This document shows, in pieces, positions 16,996 through 26,391 of a DNA stretch of 64,000 nucleotides. The stretch is from the NCBI RefSeq assembly GCF_014472415.1, contig NZ_JACSZV010000006.1, forward strand, positions 152,010 to 216,009. The letters are read 5' to 3'. The stretch is from Pseudomonas sp. N40(2020) (GTDB lineage: Bacteria > Pseudomonadota > Gammaproteobacteria > Pseudomonadales > Pseudomonadaceae). The notes beneath the pieces were generated by a model. The model saw nothing but the letters and a program-made list of their open reading frames with translations, was not told where the DNA came from and did not search any database. Position numbers and translations under genes: made by a program. How positions within the stretch are numbered: the first letter of the stretch is position 1; every line of letters begins with the position of its first letter.

Positions 16996-18239
16996 CAGCC
17001 CGCGAACCGACGGAACGCCAAGGTGCCGTTGGTGCCGCCAAAACCGAAGGAGTTGGAGAGCACGACATCGATGTCCATGTTGCGCGCGGTGTGCGGCACA
17101 AAATCGAGATCACAGCCCTCATCAGGCTCTTCGAGGTTGATGGTCGGTGGTGCCACCTGACTGTTGATCGCCAGTACGCTGAAGATCGCCTCGACTGCGC
17201 CCGCCGCACCCAACAGGTGACCTGTCATGGACTTAGTCGAACTGACCGCCAGCTTGTAGGCGTGATCGCCAAACACCGACTTGATCGCGTTGGCTTCGGC
17301 GAGGTCGCCGGCCGAGGTCGAAGTACCGTGCGCGTTGATGTATTGCACTTGATCGGCGTTGATTTTTGCATCGCGCAGCGCATTGGTGATGCAACGAGCC
17401 GCACCGGCGCCATCGGCGGGGGGCGAAGTCATGTGGAACGCATCGCCACTGGTGCCAAAACCGATCAGCTCGGCGTAGATGGTCGCGCCGCGCGCCTTGG
17501 CGTGCTCGAGTTCTTCGAGCACCAGAGCACCGGCACCGTCGGACAACACAAAGCCGTCACGGCCCTTGTCCCACGGACGACTGGCGCGAGTTGGCTCGTC
17601 GTTGCGGGTCGACAGCGCACGGGATGCGCCGAAGCCACCCATACCCAGACCGCACGCGGCCATTTCGGCGCCGCCGGCGATCATCACGTCGGCTTCGTCG
17701 TACATGATGTTGCGCGCTGCCATGCCGATGCAGTGCGTACCAGTGGTACACGCTGTGGCGATGGCGTAGTTAGGCCCCTGTGCACCCAGATGGATGGACA
17801 GGAAACCGGAAATCATATTGATGATCGAGCCTGGCACGAAGAATGGAGAAATTCGACGCGGGCCCGTCTCATGCAGAGTACGGCTGGTTTCTTCGATGTT
17901 GGTCAGACCGCCGATCCCCGAGCCCATGGCCACGCCAATGCGTTCACGGTTGGCGTCAGTGACTTCCAGACCGGCATTGCGTACGGCTTGAAAGCCCGCC
18001 GCGAGACCGTACTGAATGAACAGATCGAGCTTGCGCGCTTCCTTGACCGACAGGTATTCCTCGACATTGAAGCCCTTCACCGAGCCGCCAAAGCGGGTGG
18101 AATAGGCAGAAAGGTCGGTGTGTTCGATCAGACCAATGCCACTGCGGCCAGCCAGAATGCCCTGCCAACTGCTCGGCACATCCGTGCCCAGTGGCGACAA
18201 CATACCCATACCGGTGACTACGACGCGTCTACGCGACAC
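16995..18239 (-). CDS. fabF: Beta-ketoacyl-ACP synthase II
   Basis: 414 residues. The Cys-His-His triad of elongating condensing enzymes is visible: Cys164 in [15 protein letters not shown], His in [11 protein letters not shown], His in [15 protein letters not shown]. It extends acyl-ACP with malonyl-ACP and controls temperature-dependent cis-vaccenate formation. The GTG at 18239 has AAGGAGAGTGCT before it, which sets the start 11 codons inside the longest ORF. A terminator-like hairpin (18284-18318) separates it from acpP, allowing much higher acpP expression. Confidence 0.95.
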   Translation of the reverse strand: MSRRRVVVTGMGMLSPLGTDVPSSWQGILAGRSGIGLIEHTDLSAYSTRFGGSVKGFNVEEYLSVKEARKLDLFIQYGLAAGFQAVRNAGLEVTDANRERIGVAMGSGIGGLTNIEETSRTLHETGPRRISPFFVPGSIINMISGFLSIHLGAQGPNYAIATACTTGTHCIGMAARNIMYDEADVMIAGGAEMAACGLGMGGFGASRALSTRNDEPTRASRPWDKGRDGFVLSDGAGALVLEELEHAKARGATIYAELIGFGTSGDAFHMTSPPADGAGAARCITNALRDAKINADQVQYINAHGTSTSAGDLAEANAIKSVFGDHAYKLAVSSTKSMTGHLLGAAGAVEAIFSVLAINSQVAPPTINLEEPDEGCDLDFVPHTARNMDIDVVLSNSFGFGGTNGTLAFRRFAG

Positions 18240-18283
18240 AGCACTCTCCTTTTTCAAATGACGATTTTGCATCAGGCCTAAAG

Positions 18284-18318
18284 AAAAAACCGCACGCCAT
18301 GATGGCAGTGCGGTTTTT
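18284..18318 (-). terminator. acpP-fabF attenuating terminator
   Basis: AAAAACCGCAC (18285-18295) pairs with GTGCGGTTTTT (18308-18318), with an inner GCCA/TGGC stem. On the minus strand it ends in a T-tract, 30 nt after acpP. It should end most acpP messages while letting some continue into fabF. Confidence 0.85.
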
Positions 18319-18347
18319 CCATGACAGCAAGCAACGATTACAAGCTA

Positions 18348-18584
18348 TTAAGCCTGGTGGTTAGTAACGTAATCGATTGCAGCTTGTACAGTAGTGATCT
18401 TCTCAGCTTCTTCGTCAGGGATTTCGGTCTCGAATTCCTCTTCCAGAGCCATCACCAGCTCAACGGTGTCAAGGGAGTCGGCACCCAGGTCTTCTACGAA
18501 GGAAGCGGTGTTGACCACTTCTTCTTCTTTAACACCCAGTTGCTCGGCAACGATTTTCTTGACGCGCTCTTCGATGGTGCTCAT
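18348..18584 (-). CDS. acpP: Acyl carrier protein
   Basis: 78 residues, acidic, with the phosphopantetheine site [10 protein letters not shown] (Ser37). It carries growing acyl chains for fatty acid and lipid A synthesis. An AGGAGTGAAAACAAGGT region precedes the ATG. The 196-nt gap to fabG suggests an own promoter, fitting the need for high expression. Confidence 0.97.
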   Translation of the reverse strand: MSTIEERVKKIVAEQLGVKEEEVVNTASFVEDLGADSLDTVELVMALEEEFETEIPDEEAEKITTVQAAIDYVTNHQA

Positions 18585-18780
18585 ACCTTGTTTTCACTCC
18601 TAATGGACAAATTCAGGCAGCTGGCCAGTGGGTAAGTGTATAGAAAGACTTTTCAGCTTTTCAACTGAAAGCTTCACTCCTCAAACCCTGCGACCCTCTG
18701 CCTATAAATAGATTGCAGCTTTATAACGGATTTTAGACAGCTCGTATGACATTTTTTTGAAGCAATCCGTCACATTTTAC
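18585..18780 (-). promoter_or_regulatory. fabG-acpP intergenic region with likely acpP promoter
   Basis: AT-rich for this genome. It includes CTATTTATAGG and CTATACACTTAC blocks that could be -10 elements on the minus strand, and a TTTCAG/CTGAAA hairpin around 18648-18670. I could not assign one promoter with certainty. Confidence 0.4.
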
Positions 18781-19521
18781 TTACATGTACATCCCACCGT
18801 TCACCGGGATTGTAGCCCCAGTAACGTATGCCGCACCGTCGGATGCAAGAAAAGCGACCACAGACGCGATCTCTTGAGCTTGTCCCAGACGACCCAGCGG
18901 AATCTGCGTCTGCAAGGCTTCACGCTGTGCTTCAGGCAGCTCGCGGGTCATATCGGTGTCGATAAACCCTGGGGTTACCGAGTTGACCGTAATCGAACGC
19001 GAACCGACTTCACGCGCCATTGCACGGCTGAAACCTTCCAGACCGGCCTTGGCGGCTGCATAGTTTACTTGGCCTGCGTTGCCCATGGCACCCACCACCG
19101 AGCCAATACTGATAATTCGACCCCAACGCGCCTTGGTCATGCCGCGCAGAACGCCCTTGGACAGGCGATATAGACTGTTCAGGTTGGTATCGATCACGTC
19201 GTACCATTCATCGTCTTTCATGCGCATCATCAGGTTATCGCGGGTGATACCGGCATTATTGACCAGAATCGCCGGCGCACCGAACTGTTCCTGAATGCTC
19301 GCGATCACCTTGCTGACCGACTCGTCACTGGTCACGTTCAGTTCCAGACCGGTGCCCTGAATGCCGTGCTCTTTCAGAGTGGCGGCAATCGCCTCGGCAC
19401 CCTTGGCAGAGGTCGCGGTGCCAACAACGATGGCGCCCTGACGACCCAGTTCCAGTGCGATAGCCTGGCCGATACCGCGGCTTGCACCGGTTACCAGTGC
19501 AACTTTACCTTGCAGACTCAT
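18781..19521 (-). CDS. fabG: 3-oxoacyl-ACP reductase
   Basis: 246-residue SDR. Cofactor motif LVTGASRGIGQA, NNAG motif VNNAGITRDNLMMRMK, catalytic Ser141, Tyr154 and Lys158 in IGSVVGAMGNAGQVNYAAAK, and the C-terminal GATIPVNGGMYM that mediates ACP-dependent allostery. It reduces beta-ketoacyl-ACP with NADPH. The ATG at 19521 with CAGGAGAAGCTTGC before it is used, not the upstream extension inside the fabD end. 16 nt downstream of fabD. Confidence 0.96.
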   Translation of the reverse strand: MSLQGKVALVTGASRGIGQAIALELGRQGAIVVGTATSAKGAEAIAATLKEHGIQGTGLELNVTSDESVSKVIASIQEQFGAPAILVNNAGITRDNLMMRMKDDEWYDVIDTNLNSLYRLSKGVLRGMTKARWGRIISIGSVVGAMGNAGQVNYAAAKAGLEGFSRAMAREVGSRSITVNSVTPGFIDTDMTRELPEAQREALQTQIPLGRLGQAQEIASVVAFLASDGAAYVTGATIPVNGGMYM

Positions 19522-19537
19522 GCAAGCTTCTCCTGAT

Positions 19538-20476
19538 TCAGGCTTGCGCTGCGCGAGCGGCAGCGAAAGCGTCTGGGGTATTGAGGTTGGAAGTCGCAAC
19601 GCCTTCGGCGCAACGTTTGTTCAGACCGGCCAGCACTTTGCCCGGACCGCATTCGACCAGATTGGTCGCGCCCTTCGCGGCCAGAGTCTGTACCGACTCG
19701 ACCCAGCGAACCGGCTTGTACAGTTGTTCGAGCAGATCACGCTTGAGGGTTTCCAGATCGGCCGGCACTTGCGCGCTGACGTTCTGCACCACCGGGATCT
19801 GCGGCACCTGCCAGTCGATGGCGGCGATGGATTCGGCAAAGCGCTCGGCAGCCGGACGCATCAGTTCGCAGTGCGACGGCACGCTCACCGGCAGCGGCAT
19901 GGCGCGCTTGGCGCCACGGGCCTTGCAACCTTCGATGGCACGCTCAACGGCAGCCTTGGCACCGGCAATCACGACCTGGCCAGGCGAGTTGAAGTTGACG
20001 GCACTGACGACTTCGCCTTGTGCCGCTTCGGCGCAGGCAGCCAGCACATCGGCATCTTCCAGACCGAGAATGGCAGCCATGCCGCCCTGCCCGGCCGGAA
20101 CAGCTTCCTGCATCAGTTGACCACGGCGCTCGACGAGTTTCACCGCGTCAGCCAGCGTCAGACTGCCAGCAGCAACCAGGGCGCTGTATTCACCCAGGCT
20201 GTGACCGGCAACAAAGGCCGGACGCGCACCACCTTCAGCCAGCCACAGACGCCACAGGGCGATCGAGGCGGTCAGAATGGCCGGTTGGGTTTTATCGGTT
20301 TGATTGAGCAGCTCTTCCGGACCCTGCTGGGTCAGTGCCCACAGGTCATAGCCCAGAGCATCGGATGCTTCTTTGAAAGTTTCGAGGATCAGCGGATGTT
20401 GCGCGCCCAGCTCGGCCAGCATGCCGAGGGACTGCGAACCCTGTCCTGGAAAGACGAATGCGAGGGAAGCAGACAT
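19538..20476 (-). CDS. fabD: Malonyl-CoA:ACP transacylase
   Basis: 312 residues. FVFPGQGSQ at the start, nucleophile Ser93 in AGHSLGEYSALV, and SVPSHCELMRPAA with the catalytic His. It loads malonyl groups on ACP. The ATG at 20476 is preceded by AGGGGCTTGTTAC; the longer frame begins without a ribosome site. The 123-nt gap from plsX has no clear terminator. Confidence 0.96.
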   Translation of the reverse strand: MSASLAFVFPGQGSQSLGMLAELGAQHPLILETFKEASDALGYDLWALTQQGPEELLNQTDKTQPAILTASIALWRLWLAEGGARPAFVAGHSLGEYSALVAAGSLTLADAVKLVERRGQLMQEAVPAGQGGMAAILGLEDADVLAACAEAAQGEVVSAVNFNSPGQVVIAGAKAAVERAIEGCKARGAKRAMPLPVSVPSHCELMRPAAERFAESIAAIDWQVPQIPVVQNVSAQVPADLETLKRDLLEQLYKPVRWVESVQTLAAKGATNLVECGPGKVLAGLNKRCAEGVATSNLNTPDAFAAARAAQA

Positions 20477-20599
20477 GTAACAAGCCCCTAATGATCTTGT
20501 CGTCGGAGAATGACGCCCCGCTTGGGGACGCAAGAAACTGACAGTTGGATGGCCCTTTGAACCGAGCGGTCACATTTAAGCATTGTCCGACGAAAACGC

Positions 20600-21610
20600 C
20601 TAAGACAACAAATCCTCCAGACGACCGTGGAGGCGCTCGGGAAGATTCTCCTGAATCTCGATCAGGGCACGGGAAATCGCACTCTGAAAGCCCTGAACCC
20701 CAGCCGAACCGTGACTTTTCACCACGATACCCTGCAAGCCGAGGAAGCTTGCGCCATTATGTCGCGCCGGCGCCAGATCAGCCTGCAACCGCTTCATCAG
20801 CGGCAACGCCAGGGCACCGACAGCGCGGGAGGCAAGATTCTTTTTGAACAGCGCCTCGATGCGCGCAGCAATCATCGTCGCCAGGCCTTCACTGGACTTG
20901 AGCAGGATATTCCCGACAAATCCATCGCAGACCACGACGTCCGCTTCGCCACGATACAACCCGTCACCTTCGACGAAACCGATGTAATTGATGCCTCGGG
21001 CAGCCTGGAGCAGAGTCGCAGCCAGCTTGACTTGCTGATTGCCTTTGATGTCCTCGGTGCCGATATTCAGCAACGCCACGCGTGGACGGGCAATACCGAG
21101 CGTCTGCGCGGCCACCGACCCCATCACCGCAAACTGCAAAAGGTGCTCTGCGCTGCAATCTACGTTGGCGCCCAGGTCGAGTAACTGGCAATAACCTTTC
21201 TGAGTGGGGATAGCAGCAACCATCGCCGGCCGGTCGATGCCGGGCAACGTCTTGAGTACAAATCGTGACAAAGCCATCAGCGCACCGGTATTGCCGGCAC
21301 TGACGCAGGCCTGGGCCTTGCCATCGCGCACCAGCTCAAGGGCGACACGCATCGACGAATCGGGCTTGCCACGCAAGGCCTGAGTCGGCTTTTCGTCCAT
21401 CGTGATGACCTCGGACGCCGGAAAAATCGTCAGGCGCGCGCGATCGGCAGCCGATTGGCCGTTGATCAATTCTTCAAGAAGGGAGGGTTGACCGACGAGG
21501 GTCAGGTGCAGCGAGGGCGTAGCAGACAGGCAAGCAAGGCTGGCCTGAACAATGCTGCGGGGACCGAAGTCCCCGCCCATTGCGTCAATCGCGATGACTT
21601 GAGCGGACAA
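20600..21610 (-). CDS. plsX: Phosphate acyltransferase PlsX
   Basis: 336 residues. [12 protein letters not shown] at the N-terminus, [25 protein letters not shown] and [10 protein letters not shown] are family signatures. It turns acyl-ACP into acyl-phosphate for phosphatidic acid synthesis. The only start that fits the family N-terminus ([12 protein letters not shown]) is a TTG at 21610, 4 nt after the rpmF stop, so it probably depends on coupling to rpmF. No strong ribosome site is seen. Confidence 0.93.
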   Translation of the reverse strand: MSAQVIAIDAMGGDFGPRSIVQASLACLSATPSLHLTLVGQPSLLEELINGQSAADRARLTIFPASEVITMDEKPTQALRGKPDSSMRVALELVRDGKAQACVSAGNTGALMALSRFVLKTLPGIDRPAMVAAIPTQKGYCQLLDLGANVDCSAEHLLQFAVMGSVAAQTLGIARPRVALLNIGTEDIKGNQQVKLAATLLQAARGINYIGFVEGDGLYRGEADVVVCDGFVGNILLKSSEGLATMIAARIEALFKKNLASRAVGALALPLMKRLQADLAPARHNGASFLGLQGIVVKSHGSAGVQGFQSAISRALIEIQENLPERLHGRLEDLLS

Positions 21611-21614
21611 GTGA

Positions 21615-21797
21615 TTACTCGTCAGCGCCCTTGTCGATCACTTTACGGCCACGGTATACGCCTTCTGGCGATACGTGGTGACGCAGGTGAACTTCACCAG
21701 TGGTTTTTTCTACAGACAGGGTGCTAGCCTCGAGAGCGTCGTGCGAACGGCGCATGTCACGGGCAGAGCGGGATTTTTTGTTCTGCTGAACAGCCAT
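21615..21797 (-). CDS. rpmF: 50S ribosomal protein L32
   Basis: 60 residues beginning [20 protein letters not shown], with the conserved core [18 protein letters not shown]. The usual CxxC zinc pairs of some L32 proteins are absent, so this is the zinc-free form. AGGAG sits 7 nt before the ATG. It lies between yceD and plsX, the widespread arrangement joining ribosome and lipid synthesis. Confidence 0.96.
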
Positions 21798-21810
21798 AAT
21801 TGATTAACTC

Positions 21811-22338
21811 CTAAACGTTTGGGTCACGCTTTAACTGCGCCAATACACTGAACGGGTTGGACCGCGTTACCTCGTCCTCGCTCGGTTCGGGCTCATCTGC
21901 TCCCGCCGGCTGCTGGCATTCTTCCGGATGATGAGCAGGCACAATGGGCAAAGCGAGCAAAAGCTCTTCCTCGACCAGTGACTGCAGATCCAATGGATCT
22001 TCGCCCAGTTCCAGCACGTCATAACCTTTCGGTAACGACTGGGTATTCGCACCCTCCTTCACTACAGCGTAACTGCATTCGCTGTGGATCGGCAGGGTGA
22101 CCAGCTCAAGACAACGCTGGCAAACCATTTTGACTTCGGTGTCGATAAAGCTGTGGATTACCACAGATTTACGTTCATCTCGTTCAAAAACGAATTTCGC
22201 CTGCACCGTACCGACATTGTCGGAAAGCGGGTCGCAGAGTCTCTTCAAATCGGCCAGCAGCAGTTCACCTTGAAGGGTGGTGCCACGGTCAGCCAATTTG
22301 CGCGGGTCAACGTGAGGTGGAATCGGGTCATTCAACAT
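21811..22338 (-). CDS. yceD: YceD/DUF177 family 23S rRNA accumulation protein
   Basis: 175 residues. DUF177 features: CQRCLELVTLPI zinc-like CxxC and the acidic C-terminal half with DPLDLQSLVEEELLLALPIV. E. coli YceD is needed for normal 23S rRNA levels. The family start (MLNDPIPPHVDPRKLADRG) maps to the ATG at 22338. A consensus promoter (22348-22375) puts the transcription start about 3 nt before this ATG and no ribosome site fits, so the message may be leaderless. It heads the rpmF-plsX-fab operon. Confidence 0.9.
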   Translation of the reverse strand: MLNDPIPPHVDPRKLADRGTTLQGELLLADLKRLCDPLSDNVGTVQAKFVFERDERKSVVIHSFIDTEVKMVCQRCLELVTLPIHSECSYAVVKEGANTQSLPKGYDVLELGEDPLDLQSLVEEELLLALPIVPAHHPEECQQPAGADEPEPSEDEVTRSNPFSVLAQLKRDPNV

Positions 22339-22347
22339 AGGCGCAGC

Positions 22348-22375
22348 ATTATAGGGATGCACCCACCCATGTCAA
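22348..22375 (-). promoter_or_regulatory. Consensus sigma70 promoter of the yceD-rpmF-plsX-fab operon
   Basis: Minus strand TTGACA (22370-22375), 16-nt spacer, TATAAT (22348-22353): both hexamers are perfect. The expected start near 22341 is about 3 nt before the yceD ATG. Confidence 0.8.
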
Positions 22376-22443
22376 AGGAAATTGTGCCCTGTCCGTCACT
22401 TGCGTGCCTCCGCTAGAATCCGCACCTGCCTCAGGAGACGCGA

Positions 22444-23022
22444 ATGCTGCCTTTATTACTCGCTTCAAGCTCGACTTATCGCCGCGAATTACTCGCCCGC
22501 CTGCACCTGCCGTTCGCCTGCAGTTCGCCAGACATCGATGAAAGTCACCGCCCCGGCGAATCGGCAATCGACCTGGTCAAACGCCTCGCCGAACAAAAAG
22601 CCCGCGCACTTGCCGACCGCCATCCCGCTCATCTGATTATCGGCTCAGACCAGGTGGCCGTCCTCGGCGCTCAGATCATCGGCAAGCCGCACACCTTCGA
22701 GAAGGCCCGCGATCAACTGTTGGCTGCCAGCGGCGCCAGCGTGACCTTCCTGACCGGCCTGGCCCTTCTCAATAGCCAGACCGGCCAATGTCAGGTCGAT
22801 TGCGTGCCATTCACCGTACACATGCGCCAACTCGACATGGCTCGCATCGAGCGCTACCTGCGCATCGAACAGCCTTACGACTGCGCAGGCAGCTTCAAGG
22901 CCGAAGGCCTCGGCGTGAGCCTGTTCCAGTCCACTGAAGGCCCGGACGCCACCAGCCTGATCGGCCTGCCGCTGATTCGCCTGATCGACATGCTGCTGGT
23001 CGAGGGCGTGCAAATCCCATGA
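22444..23022 (+). CDS. Maf/YceF-family nucleotide pyrophosphatase
   Basis: 192 residues. LLASSSTYRRELLARL, the metal/substrate residues in IIGSDQVAVL, and the YceF-type YDCAGSFKAEGLG are visible. YceF-like Maf enzymes hydrolyse modified 7-methyl-GTP, cleaning nucleotide pools. CAGGAGACGCGA precedes the ATG. It is divergent from yceD with about 100 nt between the starts, and ends in a bidirectional terminator shared with sppA. Confidence 0.9.
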   Translation: MLPLLLASSSTYRRELLARLHLPFACSSPDIDESHRPGESAIDLVKRLAEQKARALADRHPAHLIIGSDQVAVLGAQIIGKPHTFEKARDQLLAASGASVTFLTGLALLNSQTGQCQVDCVPFTVHMRQLDMARIERYLRIEQPYDCAGSFKAEGLGVSLFQSTEGPDATSLIGLPLIRLIDMLLVEGVQIP

Positions 23023-23025
23023 CCA

Positions 23026-23056
23026 CAAAAAACCGGCCATCAAGGCCGGTTTTTTT
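23026..23056. terminator. Bidirectional terminator between maf and sppA
   Basis: ACCGGCC (23032-23038) pairs with GGCCGGT (23044-23050), loop ATCAA, with A-runs on the left and T-runs on the right, so it serves both convergent genes. Confidence 0.93.
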
Positions 23057-23069
23057 ATGCATCGACAAC

Positions 23070-24059
23070 TCAGCGCAACGAAGGCCCGTGGAAACCCATC
23101 CACATCGCCAACTGCTCAGCCACGCTGGCACCAAGCTTCTTCGAGAAACGGTCGAACGGTGATTCCTGAACAGTGAAATCCACCAGCTCTTTCTCGCCGA
23201 TCACGTCACGCGCCACGGAACTGGCATTACCCAAGCCATCAATCAGCCCAAGCGGCAGTGCTTGCTCGCCCGACCAGACCAGCCCTGAGAATAGCTCCGG
23301 ATGCTCTTTGTCCTTCAGACGGTCGCCACGGCCTTGCTTGACGCTATTGATGAACTGCTTGTGCGTAGTGTCCAGCACGCTTTGCCAGAACGCAGTTTCT
23401 TCAGGCTTCTGTGGCTGGAACGGATCAAGGAACGACTTGTGCTCGCCGGACGTGTACGTACGACGCTCGACACCCAGCTTCTCCATGGTCCCGACAAAGC
23501 CATAACCCGCCGCCGTCACACCAATGGAGCCAACCAGACTCGCTTTGTCGGCATAGATCTGATCCGCCGCGCTGGCGATGTAATACGCACCCGACGCGCC
23601 GAGATCGGAGATCACCGCATACAACTTGGTATCCGGATGCAGCGCTCGCAGGCGTTTGATCTCGTCATACACATAACCCGACTGCACCGGACTGCCGCCC
23701 GGGCTGTTGATCCGCAGGATGACACCCTTGACCTTCTTGTCTTCGAATGCAGCACGCAGGCTACCGACAATATTGTCGGCACTGGCCGGCTCCTTGTCGG
23801 CGATCACGCCGGTGACGTCGATCAGCGCGGTGTAGTTCTCGCCGCGAGTCGCGCTTTTTTCCATGTCCATCAGCGGCGTGAACAGGATCAGCGCAACAAA
23901 CAGATAAACAAACGTCAGCAGCTTGAAGAAAATTCCCCAACGCCGCGAGCGCCGCTGCTCCTGCACACCTGCCAGAAGGGTCTTCTCCAACAGCTTCCAG
24001 CTTTTCTCGTCACCGCCGTCGACACTTGCCTTGGCCGGTGCTTTCCATTCGTCGGTCAT
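23070..24059 (-). CDS. sppA: Signal peptide peptidase SppA-type S49 protease
   Basis: 329 residues, the short single-domain form. One membrane helix (FFKLLTFVYLFVALILFTPL, residues 44-63) anchors a periplasmic protease domain. GVILRINSPGGSP forms the oxyanion region, Ser157 in DLGASGAYYIAS and Lys208 in GEHKSF form the likely Ser-Lys dyad (52-residue spacing as in B. subtilis SppA). It degrades cleaved signal peptides. The ATG at 24059 with GGGGTGG 6 nt upstream is preferred over a GTG three codons earlier. Confidence 0.9.
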   Translation of the reverse strand: MTDEWKAPAKASVDGGDEKSWKLLEKTLLAGVQEQRRSRRWGIFFKLLTFVYLFVALILFTPLMDMEKSATRGENYTALIDVTGVIADKEPASADNIVGSLRAAFEDKKVKGVILRINSPGGSPVQSGYVYDEIKRLRALHPDTKLYAVISDLGASGAYYIASAADQIYADKASLVGSIGVTAAGYGFVGTMEKLGVERRTYTSGEHKSFLDPFQPQKPEETAFWQSVLDTTHKQFINSVKQGRGDRLKDKEHPELFSGLVWSGEQALPLGLIDGLGNASSVARDVIGEKELVDFTVQESPFDRFSKKLGASVAEQLAMWMGFHGPSLR

Positions 24060-24083
24060 GCCATCCACCCCAGCAAAAACGTA

Positions 24084-24746
24084 TTAAGCCTGCTTCCCCA
24101 GCCAGGCATGCAATTCGGAAAAACGGTCGATCGACAGGCGCGGTTCAAATAGCTTCAACGCCTCGATCGATTGCGCGCCATAGCTGACCGCTACCGAGCC
24201 CATCCCTGCGTTGCGCGCCATTTCGAGATCGAAGGACGAATCCCCGACCATTAGCGCCTCCTCGGGACGTACGCCGCAATGGGCGAGAATCTGCTCAAGC
24301 ATCAGAGGGTGCGGCTTGCTGGCAGTTTCATCGGCAGCGCGGGTGATATCGAAATAATCTTCCCAGCCGTGCGCCTTGAGTACGCGATCCAGCCCGCGAC
24401 GGGCCTTACCAGTCGCGACAGCCAAGTGATAGCCATCATCGCGAAACGAGGCCATCGACTCGACAACACCTTCGAACAACGGCGAAGGTACGGCCTCCGC
24501 GGCGATGTAGTGCTCAGCGTAAAACTCACGGAATGCAATCAGCTCGGCATCGCCGATCTCGGGATACAGCGTGCGTATCGCCTCCGGCAAGCCCAAACCA
24601 ATAATGCCTTTGACGGCAAAATCGTCACGCAACTGAAAACCGGAACGTTCGGACGCAACGTGCATCGCCTCGACAATCCGACCAATGGAATCAGCCAGCG
24701 TGCCGTCCCAATCAAAAATCAGCAATTTGTAATCAGGGTGCTGCAC
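24084..24746 (-). CDS. HAD-IA hydrolase, phosphoglycolate phosphatase-like
   Basis: 220 residues. Motif [14 protein letters not shown] (Asp12, Asp14), motif [15 protein letters not shown], Lys in [12 protein letters not shown], motif [14 protein letters not shown]. It is a cytosolic small-molecule phosphatase; the substrate is unknown, with Gph-like or nucleotide substrates possible. The start is a GTG at 24746 that overlaps the rluC end by 14 nt, so it is coupled to rluC. This rluC-HAD-sppA order is conserved in Pseudomonas. Confidence 0.85.
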   Translation of the reverse strand: MQHPDYKLLIFDWDGTLADSIGRIVEAMHVASERSGFQLRDDFAVKGIIGLGLPEAIRTLYPEIGDAELIAFREFYAEHYIAAEAVPSPLFEGVVESMASFRDDGYHLAVATGKARRGLDRVLKAHGWEDYFDITRAADETASKPHPLMLEQILAHCGVRPEEALMVGDSSFDLEMARNAGMGSVAVSYGAQSIEALKLFEPRLSIDRFSELHAWLGKQA

Positions 24747-25692
24747 TCAGGCGCTCCACAGTTTTGGCCCACATCTCATCGACCGGGGCCTGCAAGGTCA
24801 GCTTGCCGCCATCGGGCAGGGGCACGGTCAGCATGTAAGCGTGCAGGAACAGGCGCTTGCCGCCCAGATCACGGATTTCCTTGGTGAAGTCGTCATCGCC
24901 GTACTTGCTGTCACCGGCAATGCAATGCCCGGCGTGCAAGGTATGGACGCGAATCTGGTGGGTACGCCCGGTAACAGGCTTGGCCTCGACCATAGTGGCG
25001 AAATCGCCGAAGCGGCGCAGCACCTTGAACACGGTCAGGGCTTCTTTGCCTTCATCGTTGACTTCGACCATGCGCTCGCCGGAGCGCAGATTGCTCTTGA
25101 GCAACGGCGCACTGACCTGCTTGATCGAGGTCGCCCAGTTACCGCGAACCAGCGCCATGTAGCGTTTATCGACGCCATCGCCACGCAGTTTTTCGTGCAA
25201 GTGACGCAGCATGCTGCGCTTCTTGGCGATCATCAGCAGGCCGGAGGTGTCGCGATCGAGACGGTGAACCAGTTCCAGCTCCTTGGCATCCGGACGCAAC
25301 TGACGAAAGGCTTCGATTACGCCGAAATTCAAACCGCTGCCGCCGTGAACCGCAATGCCGGCGGGCTTGTTGATCACGATCAGCGCTTTGTCTTCGTAGA
25401 CAATCGAGGCTTCCAGACGCTGCAAAAGGCCTTGGGCCAGAGGCACCGGCTCGTCACGCTCCGGCACGCGAACTGGCGGCACACGCACGATATCGCCGGC
25501 CTGCAGCTTGTATTCGGGCTTGATCCGACCTTTGTTCACACGCACTTCGCCTTTGCGCAAAATGCGGTAAATCAAGGTCTTGGGCACGCCTTTGAGCCGG
25601 GCGAGGAGGAAATTGTCGATTCGTTGGCCGGCATACTCCGGCGAGACTTCAAGCAGTTGAACGCCTGGAGTCGAAGGGGCAGTAGTTGTCAT
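24733..25692 (-). CDS. rluC: 23S rRNA pseudouridine synthase RluC
   Basis: 319 residues. S4 RNA-binding domain ([20 protein letters not shown], residues 23-42) followed by an RluA-type catalytic domain with [11 protein letters not shown] (Asp146) and the [10 protein letters not shown] motif. It makes pseudouridines 955, 2504 and 2580 (E. coli numbering) in 23S rRNA. The ATG at 25692 begins [10 protein letters not shown]; the longer ORF would run into the rne promoter and is rejected. It is divergent from rne. Confidence 0.93.
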   Translation of the reverse strand: MTTTAPSTPGVQLLEVSPEYAGQRIDNFLLARLKGVPKTLIYRILRKGEVRVNKGRIKPEYKLQAGDIVRVPPVRVPERDEPVPLAQGLLQRLEASIVYEDKALIVINKPAGIAVHGGSGLNFGVIEAFRQLRPDAKELELVHRLDRDTSGLLMIAKKRSMLRHLHEKLRGDGVDKRYMALVRGNWATSIKQVSAPLLKSNLRSGERMVEVNDEGKEALTVFKVLRRFGDFATMVEAKPVTGRTHQIRVHTLHAGHCIAGDSKYGDDDFTKEIRDLGGKRLFLHAYMLTVPLPDGGKLTLQAPVDEMWAKTVERLSAAP

Positions 25693-25720
25693 GGCGCGGA
25701 TGATAACAATTTTTATGGAA

Positions 25721-25749
25721 TTGAAGCACTTAATCATTGCTGCTATATT
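25721..25749 (+). promoter_or_regulatory. rne promoter
   Basis: Plus strand TTGAAG (25721-25726), 17-nt spacer, TATATT (25744-25749). The predicted start near 25756 gives a leader of about 636 nt before rne. Confidence 0.65.
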
Positions 25750-25755
25750 CGCGAA

Positions 25756-26391
25756 CGCCGCCAAAAGCGGCCTGGACAGCGGCACCACGGTCAAAAACCG
25801 GCCCTGACCAACGCAATTCACCAGGACGCGAGGCCGTCCTACGGGGCTTTCGCTACGTAACGGTGGAGTTTGCAGTTGTAACAAGCGCAGGTGACATGAG
25901 GCCTGAATCACACCGCCGAGCAGAGTTTTAACTCGCCTGGCAGGCAAACATTCAAGGCCAGTTCACAAAGTGCAGTCAACTGCGAATGACCTCGAGCGAA
26001 CGCTTCGGAAACACTGCCTAAATTAGCCATGATGCGTGACCTCCCCTTTCGGAGCTCACGGTAAATGCCAACCCGCTGCGGATTCTGCGCGCGGCAGCAC
26101 CCGAATTATCAGGGATACGTGTAGGGTGGAGATGCACAACCGCTGGACTGTGTAGCAATAGGCTTTATCAAGACGCTTCATCTCGTCCACAGCCGCTGGT
26201 TGATTCCTCCTCCTGACTGAGTGCTTAAGTAGCCACAGCAAGCAGGACGCGTACGTCGCGGTATCGGCCCAATTGGTCGCACATCGCTGGACACGGGAAT
26301 GGCCAACCACTCCCGACGCACCTGACACCGACCGTGAGAAGTCGTGTGTGCCGAACGCCGTTTCCGGCAGCCCGGAAACCGACGGTACTAC
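25756..26391 (+). promoter_or_regulatory. Long 5' untranslated leader of rne
   Basis: No convincing gene lies in these 636 nt. Just before the ATG, GTTTCCGG (26360-26367) pairs with CCGGAAAC (26372-26379) around a 4-nt loop, and the start codon has no good ribosome site. In E. coli the rne leader (361 nt) has stem-loops through which RNase E degrades its own message; this leader is placed to do the same. The stretch also includes CTCCCCTTTCGGAGCTC-type hairpin sequence near 26040. Confidence 0.6.
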
